DNA from: CAZFDT01 sp964518335
GTDB lineage: Bacteria; Planctomycetota; Phycisphaerae; Phycisphaerales; Phycisphaeraceae
Assembly (NCBI GenBank): GCA_964518335.1
Contig: CAZFDT010000013.1
Location: 1 to 64,000 of the forward strand
Reading direction: 5' to 3'
Length of the DNA stretch: 64,000 nt
Positions 50,570 to 57,669 of the stretch are shown here, one piece after another. Below the pieces are notes generated by a model. The model was not told the DNA's origin. It made no database searches and worked only from the letters and a program-made list of their open reading frames with translations. Position 1 is the stretch's first letter. Every line of letters starts with the position of its first letter. A program made the position numbers and the translations under genes.

Positions 50570-52570
50570 TCAGCTCAGCATCACCTGTCCGCCCGTCACG
50601 GGCAGGGCCTGGCCCGTCTCGTAAGACTGATCGATGAGGTAGAAGATCGCCTTCATCACGTCGTGCGTCGTGCATCCACGGCGCATCGGGACTTTCTCCT
50701 CGTAGAACCGCCTGACATCGGCGATCGTCTTGGCGCCCGGAACCTTGCCCGTGCGCAGGTACTGCACAAACAGTCCATTGTTGGGATCGCTCCACAGCGG
50801 CCCATCGAAGAAGTTGCCTGGGCAGATCGAGTTGACCTTGATCCCGTCCTCGATCAGTTCCAACGCGAAGGACTGCGTCAGGCCGATCCCGCCAAACTTG
50901 CTCCCCGCATATGCACCGTTGCGGTTGGACCCCTGCAGACCGCTCTTGGAATTGATCTGGATAATGTCGCTCTTGTAGTCGGGCCTTGCACAGTGCTGGA
51001 TTGAAAGAATCGGCGCGGCAGCCTGGACAGAAAGGAAATAACCTGTGTAGTTCACTGCCGTGACGAACTCAAAGTCCTTCAGCGGCTGGGCCTTGACGCT
51101 GCCGGCTTTGAGGACGCCGGCGTTGCTGATGAGCACGTCGAACCCCCCGTAGCGACGCACCACCTGGTGCAGACACTCGCCGATCGACGCCGGATCGGTG
51201 ACGTTGATCGCCAGCGCCACCGCACGACCTTGGCCCAGCTCCGCACACAGGGCGTCGGCAGCCTGCTGCGCTCCGGCCACGTTGATGTCGGCCAGCACCA
51301 CGCTGCCACCACTTCGCGCGAATTCTCCAGCGATTTCCAATCCAAAACCCTGCGCCGCGCCGGTTACCACGGCAACTCTGCCCGCCACTGGCCCCTTGGC
51401 ACCGCGACCAGCTGCCACCGCCTTGCGATACGACTCGACCTCCCACTCCTCCACGAACTTGCGATCCCGCTCGTTGAAATAGCTGACCCCACCCAGCCGC
51501 CGAGCACCAGCCATCACAGCGATCGCGTCGCCATATACCTGACGCGTCGTTTCGGCGGACGCCTGATCGTCACCCACCGTGAACATGCCCACGCCACGCA
51601 CCAGCACCACCTTGGGCGAACAGCCTGTCTCCTCGTGATGCGATACGACTGCGGTGCGCAATGTCTGAAGCACTGCCGATTCGTCGCTCGCCCCCATATC
51701 GACCCACATCGGGTAACTGTGACAATACACAATCTGATCCGGCGTGATAGGCCCGCCGGTGGCGACGGCCATGCCCTCGGCGCCGCCGCAAAGCGACATC
51801 GCGACATCACTATCGTCGCAAGCAACGACCTTGAGGGTAGTGGTATCCGCCAGCAGCCCGCGCAGCGCGGGGCCGACTACGTTGATGAGTGTCCTCGCCT
51901 GCTCGTGCCGCGTGACTTTGCCGAACGGCTCCTTCTGCCAGTTCTTGCCAAGTCTGGCCGCGATGGTGTCGAGCACCCAGCGGGTATTGGCGTCGATGAC
52001 ATCGGGATCGTCGCCACTGACGATCAGGCCGTGGTTGGCCATGAAGATAGCGCGGGCGCCGGAACGGGACGCGACGGCATCGCGCAGTGTCCTGGCGAGG
52101 GTGAAGCCGGGATCGACGTAAGGAATCCACAGCACATCGTCGCTGAAAAGCTCGCGCGCGATGGCCTGCCCATCCGTGCAGCATGTGACGGCGTTAACGA
52201 GCGTGGCGTGGCTGTGAACCACGAAAGTGCCGGGCACGAGGTGATGAAGGAGGCACTCGACACTGGGCCGCTGACCACGCTCGGGGTACAGGCGTGCAGC
52301 GTAGATAGCGTGCTTATAGCGGGCCTCTCGCTGCTCGGGGTTGTCGCCCAATTCGGCGTGCGCCAGGGTTTGAAGCTGCGTACGATCCATCGCCACCAGT
52401 CCCTCGGCAGTGAGATTCGCCAGCGACGTGCCCGAGGCTTTCACGTGTAAAACATCGCCGATCTTCACGGACGTGTTGCCCCCACCGGCCAGGACCATGC
52501 GCGGATCGCCACCGACCCGGCGGGACATCTCGATGAGTGTTTCGATTGGATTCGTCATCATGGCCGTCAT
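50570..52570 (-). CDS. Bifunctional class II aldolase / short-chain dehydrogenase
   Basis: A 666-residue fusion. Residues ~1-400 form a class II aldolase/adducin domain (GGGNTSVKIGD, HSHATLVNAV zinc ligands, FMANHGLIVSGDD). Residues ~420-666 form an SDR (VVTGAAQGFGLEIA, NAGVL, and catalytic Tyr/Lys in YAGSKFGG). Such fusions, as in rhamnose and sorbose pathways, cleave a ketose phosphate and oxidise a product or substrate in one protein. The start at 52570 overlaps the stop of the PHP gene (ATGA). Confidence 0.9.
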   Translation of the reverse strand: MTAMMTNPIETLIEMSRRVGGDPRMVLAGGGNTSVKIGDVLHVKASGTSLANLTAEGLVAMDRTQLQTLAHAELGDNPEQREARYKHAIYAARLYPERGQRPSVECLLHHLVPGTFVVHSHATLVNAVTCCTDGQAIARELFSDDVLWIPYVDPGFTLARTLRDAVASRSGARAIFMANHGLIVSGDDPDVIDANTRWVLDTIAARLGKNWQKEPFGKVTRHEQARTLINVVGPALRGLLADTTTLKVVACDDSDVAMSLCGGAEGMAVATGGPITPDQIVYCHSYPMWVDMGASDESAVLQTLRTAVVSHHEETGCSPKVVLVRGVGMFTVGDDQASAETTRQVYGDAIAVMAGARRLGGVSYFNERDRKFVEEWEVESYRKAVAAGRGAKGPVAGRVAVVTGAAQGFGLEIAGEFARSGGSVVLADINVAGAQQAADALCAELGQGRAVALAINVTDPASIGECLHQVVRRYGGFDVLISNAGVLKAGSVKAQPLKDFEFVTAVNYTGYFLSVQAAAPILSIQHCARPDYKSDIIQINSKSGLQGSNRNGAYAGSKFGGIGLTQSFALELIEDGIKVNSICPGNFFDGPLWSDPNNGLFVQYLRTGKVPGAKTIADVRRFYEEKVPMRRGCTTHDVMKAIFYLIDQSYETGQALPVTGGQVMLS

Positions 52571-53802
52571 GGGGTGGTCGTTGTCTTGCGATAGGCGTGG
52601 ATCACGGCAGAGCCCAGTGAAGCGTATTCGTCGATCTGACCTGGCTCTCCTGTGTAGCCGCGCTCGCCGCGCAGCGTCAGATATTGGTGCGCCGCGACCA
52701 CGCAGGCCCCCTCGCGGAAGATGGCGGCGGCCGGGTCTGGAATCGAAGCGCCATTGACGCACGTGGGCTCGATGGGGATGAGTTCCAGCGTATTGTGCTC
52801 GGTGCCCGCCGTGACGATCAGCCCCGCATCGCGCAGGACCGTGACGTATTGAGACAGCACCTCGGGCGTGTTGCGCACGGGGATGAACTCGACGGCGTGG
52901 ATGTTACGCGCCTTCAAGTTGGCTGTGAGCTTCTGCGGGGTCTGCTCAAAGCCGCAGATGGGCTGAGCGCCGTCAGCCAGCACTGGATAGCAGGGAATGC
53001 CGCCCAGTTCGCGCACCAGCGTTACCGCGTCCTCGAACGTCACATACGTTTCGTCGACAAAAGCCGGTTTGCCTGCCTTCATCAGATGCGAGCGAATGTC
53101 GTTCTGTACCTTGACGGGTGAATCGCACGATGAGGGAACGCCAAGAACTTTGCTCAGCATCTCCGCGCGACGTTGGTCGGGCACAAGCTCGAACAGCCGC
53201 TCTTGAAACGCCTGGGCGGCATGCCGCTCCTGCAGGTACACCGAGTCGCGAGGCGAACCGTGGCGACGCACGACCCTCTCGATGACGGCTTCGTGGTCCA
53301 GCCCCGTAGCCACGCCGCGCTCGGCAAATATGCGAGCCAGGCGGGCGATCATCTGCGCCATGCGACGACTGTCGCTGCCGCGTATCTGCGCGAGCAGGTG
53401 CGCGGCTTGGGGCGTCATGACGTCTGGAGAAAACCGCGTGATGCCTTTGCCGCAAAGGTAAGTCTTGCCAGGGTTGCCGGGATCGTTGACCTTGACCTCC
53501 GCGGCGCGCAGATCTTCCTGCATGGCGAGTATTTCGATTCCGTAAATGGGAAAGATGCCGGCATTGCAGGCAAGCCGCGCAAATTCCCCATACACGCTAT
53601 AGTCGTAATAGTTGCTCACGCCCAACACGTCGATCGCATCGCGTCGCGCCAGTTCGATTGCCTGATCCGGCGTCTCGAAGGCGCTGAAATTGGGTGGCAG
53701 GTGGATATGAGCATTGCACTTGCCCGTGAATGTGGACGGCACGAACGACCGTGACCGACCGAGGTCCGGCAGAAGATCATGTTGGACGGATGGCGTGATC
53801 AT
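52567..53802 (-). CDS. PHP-domain metal-dependent hydrolase-like protein
   Basis: A 411-residue protein with PHP-like metal-binding motifs: NAHIHLPP, LGVSNYYDYS, IYGIEIL and GTEHNTLE, plus LDHEAV. PHP domains hydrolyse phosphate esters, but this subfamily has no known substrate. ATG 53802 is used; TTG 53829 or GTG 53823 would fuse it more closely to the upstream E3 gene. Its presence in an aldolase/dehydrogenase operon suggests a sugar-phosphate phosphatase or lactonase-like role (inference). Confidence 0.75.
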   Translation of the reverse strand: MITPSVQHDLLPDLGRSRSFVPSTFTGKCNAHIHLPPNFSAFETPDQAIELARRDAIDVLGVSNYYDYSVYGEFARLACNAGIFPIYGIEILAMQEDLRAAEVKVNDPGNPGKTYLCGKGITRFSPDVMTPQAAHLLAQIRGSDSRRMAQMIARLARIFAERGVATGLDHEAVIERVVRRHGSPRDSVYLQERHAAQAFQERLFELVPDQRRAEMLSKVLGVPSSCDSPVKVQNDIRSHLMKAGKPAFVDETYVTFEDAVTLVRELGGIPCYPVLADGAQPICGFEQTPQKLTANLKARNIHAVEFIPVRNTPEVLSQYVTVLRDAGLIVTAGTEHNTLELIPIEPTCVNGASIPDPAAAIFREGACVVAAHQYLTLRGERGYTGEPGQIDEYASLGSAVIHAYRKTTTTP

Positions 53803-53829
53803 GAGGCAGTCGTACTCAGACACGGGCAA

Positions 53830-55254
53830 CTAGGACAGCAAGGCAGGGACACGGATGATCTTGCGCGGCGGCTGGTGCAAGCCCAAGGCCAAGGCGTCCT
53901 CGGCGCTTTCCTTGATCGCTTCGCCGATGGTGGGATGAGCGAAGACCGCCTCGGCCAGGTCGTGAACCGTAGCCCGCGTATGCATCATATTCCCGGCGGC
54001 GGCGATGCACTCGGTGGCATTGTGGCCGATCATATGCACGCCGAGAATCTCATCCGTTTCGCGGTGACGCAAGGTCTTGACAAAGCCTTCGGCGTGCTGC
54101 GCGGCCATGGCTTTTCCGAGCGTGGCGATACTGAACCGCCCAATGCTGACGGGCAGGTTGCGCTGGCGACACTCTCGTTGCGTGAGGCCCACGCTGCCAA
54201 CCTCGGGGAAGGTATAGACTGCCGAAGGGATCGGACTGTTGAACGGCTGGCGCCGCCCGAGCGCGTTCTCGACGGCGACAACGCCATGCGCCGACGCGGC
54301 GTGCGCCAGGAGACATCGACCGTTGGCGTCACCGATGCAGTACACGCCGCTGGCCGCGGTCTCCATGTAGTCGTTGACTGTCACGAATCCTTTGACGCTG
54401 GGCGCAATGCCGACGCTATCAAGCCCAAGCCCTGCGATGTTAGGCGACCGTCCGACAGACAGCAGAACACGATCGAACGTCAGCGTCTGCCCATTTGACA
54501 GCGATGCGACTGCCATGCCGTCCTTGATGCTCATCTCAGTGACTTTTGTGTCCGTGTAGCACTTGATGCCGCGCGATTCAAATGTCTTGCGCAAGGCTGT
54601 GCCCAGGTCGGTATCGAGGGTGGGCAGTAGTTGGGGCAGGAGTTCAACGACGGTGACTTCGACACCGAAGGGTTGTGCCATGCACGCGAATTCGCACCCG
54701 ATGACGCCGCCGCCGACGATGAGCAGCTTCTTGGGCAGGGTGGACCAATGCACGGCCTCATCGCTGGTGCATAAGATCTGCGGGTCATTGGGCCAGTTGG
54801 CGAAGCGAGTCGGCTGCGAGCCGGTGGCGAGGATGATGTGTTCGGCGGTGATGATCTGCGTGCCACCATGGCCATCATTGACGGCAATGCGACCGGGCCC
54901 GTCGAGTCTGGCCGTGCCAGTCAAGTGGTTGACGCCCCGACCCTTGAAGAGCGCTCCGATGCCGCCTCGCAGTTGCCGCAGGACTTTATCCTTATGTTTC
55001 TGGATCGCCGCCCAGTCGTGTGAAACGCCTGAGACACCGATACCCCACTGTTTGGCATGGTGGACATTGTGAAGCAGTTCGGCGGAGGTGAGCAGAGCTT
55101 TTGAGGGAATGCACCCGTAGTTGAGGCAGGTCCCTCCGAGCTGTGCTTTTTCGATGACGACGGTTCTGGCGCCGCGTGCGGCGGCGCGCAGCGCGGCGAC
55201 ATAGCCGCCGGGGCCGGCGCCGATCACCGCGATGGAATAGTGCGTGGTGGGCAT
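53830..55254 (-). CDS. lpdA: Dihydrolipoyl dehydrogenase (E3)
   Basis: A 474-residue FAD enzyme that reoxidises dihydrolipoyl groups with NAD. FAD motif IGAGPGGYVAALRA, redox disulfide Cys43-Cys48 in GGTCLNYGCIPSK, NAD motif IVGGGVIGCEFA, and the catalytic His440/Glu445 pair in FAHPTIGEAIKE are all present. It begins 5 nt after the E2 gene and serves the operon's own 2-oxoacid dehydrogenase complex. Confidence 0.95.
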   Translation of the reverse strand: MPTTHYSIAVIGAGPGGYVAALRAAARGARTVVIEKAQLGGTCLNYGCIPSKALLTSAELLHNVHHAKQWGIGVSGVSHDWAAIQKHKDKVLRQLRGGIGALFKGRGVNHLTGTARLDGPGRIAVNDGHGGTQIITAEHIILATGSQPTRFANWPNDPQILCTSDEAVHWSTLPKKLLIVGGGVIGCEFACMAQPFGVEVTVVELLPQLLPTLDTDLGTALRKTFESRGIKCYTDTKVTEMSIKDGMAVASLSNGQTLTFDRVLLSVGRSPNIAGLGLDSVGIAPSVKGFVTVNDYMETAASGVYCIGDANGRCLLAHAASAHGVVAVENALGRRQPFNSPIPSAVYTFPEVGSVGLTQRECRQRNLPVSIGRFSIATLGKAMAAQHAEGFVKTLRHRETDEILGVHMIGHNATECIAAAGNMMHTRATVHDLAEAVFAHPTIGEAIKESAEDALALGLHQPPRKIIRVPALLS

Positions 55255-55259
55255 GGGTG

Positions 55260-56756
55260 CTAAGCGGCGAGTGTATCGGGATGCTCCAGTTGTTCCTTAA
55301 GCCCGGCGAGGAACTGGGCGGCAAGTAGGCCGTCCACCACACGATGATCGACGCTGAGCGTGAGGGTCATGACGCGACCGGGCCGCATCGCCCCATCCTT
55401 CACGACAACGGTTTCCCTCGCGGCGGCGACGGCGAGGATGGCGCTCTCCGGCGGATTGATGATGGCGGCAAATTCCTCGACGCCGAACATGCCGAGGTTA
55501 CTGATGGTGAAGTTGCCCCGACCCATGTTCTCGACCTTGCCCTTGCGGGCGGCTTCGACGACGCGACGAGTCTCGGCGGCGAGCTGCGGCAGCGTCAATC
55601 GCTGGGCGGCCAGCACCACGGGCACGACCAGTCCATCAGGCACGCCTACAGCCACGCCGATGTTGGCGTCGGGCATTTCCAGCAAGTCGTTGCCGTCGGC
55701 GCGACTTCGCACGGCGGGAAACGCCATCATCGTCCGGGCCACTGCAGCGACGACCACGTCATTGATCGTGCAGCCGGCCACCAACTTCTGCGCCTTGTAG
55801 AACGCCAGCAGAGGGTCGGCGTCGATGGTCAGACGCACGTAGAAATGCGGCACGGTCTGCTTGGACTTCTGCAGGTTAGCGGCGATGGCGCGGCGCATTT
55901 TGGACATCGGCCGGCGTATGGCTTCGCCGGACGCAGCTGCCGCGGGGCGTGCATGGGCAAGGTCCGTGGAAAGGATGCGGCCGCGCGGCCCGCTACCCGA
56001 GCCGACTGTGGCCAAGTCGATATGGCGTTCGCTGGCGAGCTTGCGCGCCGCAGGAGAGGCGAGGCGGCGACCGGTAACGGTCACGGTGGACGGCGACAGG
56101 TGGTCGTCAACCACCCGTGCGGTCACATCGAGGCTTGACGTGGCGAGCGTCGGCTCCCGAGGCCCGTCCCCTGTGCCTTGGCCTTTGAGCCATACGTCCA
56201 CTGCAGCATCGTCATCGGCCAAATATGCGATGGGCTGCTTCACTGCGATTGACTCACCGTCGCCGACGACGATGCGGGCGATGCGCCCGGCCGCGGGCGA
56301 TTCGTACTCCATCGTGGCTTTGTCGGTTTCGATCTCGCAAAGCATCTGGCCCGCAACTACGCGATCGCCAGGTTTGACCTTCCATGCGAGGATGGTGCCC
56401 TCCTCCATGGAGTTGCCGGCCTCAGGCATCAGAATGGGAATGACATTGGCGGCACTGGCGTCGGGCGCGGCGGGGACGTCGGCATCGGGCATAGCGGTGG
56501 GGGGTTGGGGGCTGACCGGCGGCGTGACATGATCGGCAGCGCCCAGTTCGCTCAGCGCATCACCGCCGGCCACACTCGTGCCCGGCTGGGCGATGATCGC
56601 CGCCATCGTGCCGGCCACGGGCGACTCGATGTGAACCAAGGTGTCCTCCGCGGCGAGCTCGACCAGCACCTGCCCGACAGCGATGGCTTGGCCGGGGCTG
56701 ACCTGCCAGCGGACCACAGTGGCAGTGAGGTTCTGGGGCAGTCGAATCTTTGGCAT
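55260..56756 (-). CDS. Dihydrolipoamide acyltransferase (E2), two lipoyl-like domains
   Basis: A 498-residue E2. The first lipoyl-like domain (1-75) has Asp38 where the lipoylated Lys should be; the second (about 105-180) is normal (EIETDKATMEYESP, Lys146). A peripheral-subunit-binding domain (PAARKLASERHIDLATV) is followed by the acyltransferase domain ending in SVDHRVVDG (His471, Asp475). The start at 56756 (MPKIRLPQ) is chosen because the lipoyl domain begins here and a TTGACA/TAACTT promoter lies immediately upstream; ATGs at 56765 and 56804 are alternatives. Confidence 0.9.
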   Translation of the reverse strand: MPKIRLPQNLTATVVRWQVSPGQAIAVGQVLVELAAEDTLVHIESPVAGTMAAIIAQPGTSVAGGDALSELGAADHVTPPVSPQPPTAMPDADVPAAPDASAANVIPILMPEAGNSMEEGTILAWKVKPGDRVVAGQMLCEIETDKATMEYESPAAGRIARIVVGDGESIAVKQPIAYLADDDAAVDVWLKGQGTGDGPREPTLATSSLDVTARVVDDHLSPSTVTVTGRRLASPAARKLASERHIDLATVGSGSGPRGRILSTDLAHARPAAAASGEAIRRPMSKMRRAIAANLQKSKQTVPHFYVRLTIDADPLLAFYKAQKLVAGCTINDVVVAAVARTMMAFPAVRSRADGNDLLEMPDANIGVAVGVPDGLVVPVVLAAQRLTLPQLAAETRRVVEAARKGKVENMGRGNFTISNLGMFGVEEFAAIINPPESAILAVAAARETVVVKDGAMRPGRVMTLTLSVDHRVVDGLLAAQFLAGLKEQLEHPDTLAA

Positions 56757-56766
56757 TGCCGCCATG

Positions 56767-56794
56767 AAGTTACACAAATGTTGCAGATTGTCAA
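56767..56794 (-). promoter_or_regulatory. Sigma-70 promoter of the E2-E3 operon
   Basis: On the minus strand, TTGACA (56794 to 56789), a 16-bp spacer and TAACTT (56772 to 56767) form a strong promoter. Transcription would begin a few bases before ATG 56756, giving a nearly leaderless mRNA. Confidence 0.6.
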
Positions 56795-56814
56795 GCTGAT
56801 TCATGTAAAAGGTG

Positions 56815-56843
56815 TTGCATTTTTTGCCATTTTGTTGTTAACT
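56815..56843 (+). promoter_or_regulatory. Promoter of the deoR-E1 operon
   Basis: TTGCAT (56815-56820), 17 bp, and TTAACT (56838-56843) lie 8 nt before the deoR ATG. The AT-rich TTTTGTTGTTAAC patch is also the most likely DeoR-binding region; both divergent promoters fit within 80 bp. Confidence 0.5.
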
Positions 56844-56851
56844 ATAGCATC

Positions 56852-57643
56852 ATGGCTTTGGCGACCCACCAGCGCAGGCAGCGTATATTGGCGGAACTGC
56901 TTGATAAAAAGCACGTTACGATCCGCGATCTCGCTTTGAATATGGGCCTCTCCGAGGCGACTGTTCGCCGCGACCTCAAAGCCATGGCCGACGATCAGCA
57001 GCTCACCCTGGTCCACGGCGGGGCCACCTTGCCCCGCAACGGCGACTACTCCATCCAAGCCAAACGCGTCCGGCAGGTCGAGGAAAAGACGGTCATCGGC
57101 CGCCTCGCCGCCGACCTGGTGCGCGATGGCGACCAGGTCTTCCTCGACTCCGGCACCACCTGCGGCGCAATGGCTCCCGACCTGCGACGCCGCCGCGGCG
57201 TCACCGTCATCACCAACAGCCTGCGACTGGCGGGCGAACTCGATGGGTTGAGTGTGATCCTGCTGGGCGGCCAGTACCGCGCCGACCGCATGGATGCCGT
57301 GGGCCCGATCACCGTCAGCACGCTCGAGCAGCTTCGCGGTTATTCGGCGTTCCTCGGCGCCGACGGCCTGTCGATGGACTTTGGCCCATCCGCCGCCGAC
57401 ATCGATTCGGCCCACCTGCACCGCCTCGTCGTCGATCACGCCCGCGAAGCCACCCTCGTGGTGGACCACACCAAGTTCGCCTCGCCGTCGCTCTTCCGCA
57501 TCGTCGAATGGCACAAGATCAGTCGACTCGTCACCGACCAGTTGCCCGATCAGCCCTGGCGCGATTTTCTCGAGCAGCGCGGCATCGACCTCGTGTGCCC
57601 GCAAACGTTGCATCAACTTCAGGAAACAACAACCGCAGAATAA
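56852..57643 (+). CDS. DeoR-family transcriptional regulator
   Basis: A 263-residue repressor-type protein. The N-terminal HTH (VTIRDLALNMGLSEATVRRDL) is followed by HGGATLP and the DeoR effector domain, which binds sugar phosphates (DSGTTCGAMA, ITNSLRLAGEL, GADGLSMDFG). DeoR proteins usually sense a phosphorylated intermediate of the pathway they control. It is divergent from the E2 operon and 26 nt upstream of the E1 gene, so it probably controls both arms. Confidence 0.93.
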   Translation: MALATHQRRQRILAELLDKKHVTIRDLALNMGLSEATVRRDLKAMADDQQLTLVHGGATLPRNGDYSIQAKRVRQVEEKTVIGRLAADLVRDGDQVFLDSGTTCGAMAPDLRRRRGVTVITNSLRLAGELDGLSVILLGGQYRADRMDAVGPITVSTLEQLRGYSAFLGADGLSMDFGPSAADIDSAHLHRLVVDHAREATLVVDHTKFASPSLFRIVEWHKISRLVTDQLPDQPWRDFLEQRGIDLVCPQTLHQLQETTTAE

Positions 57644-57669
57644 CGCGGATCATCATCGGAGGTTTCTCC

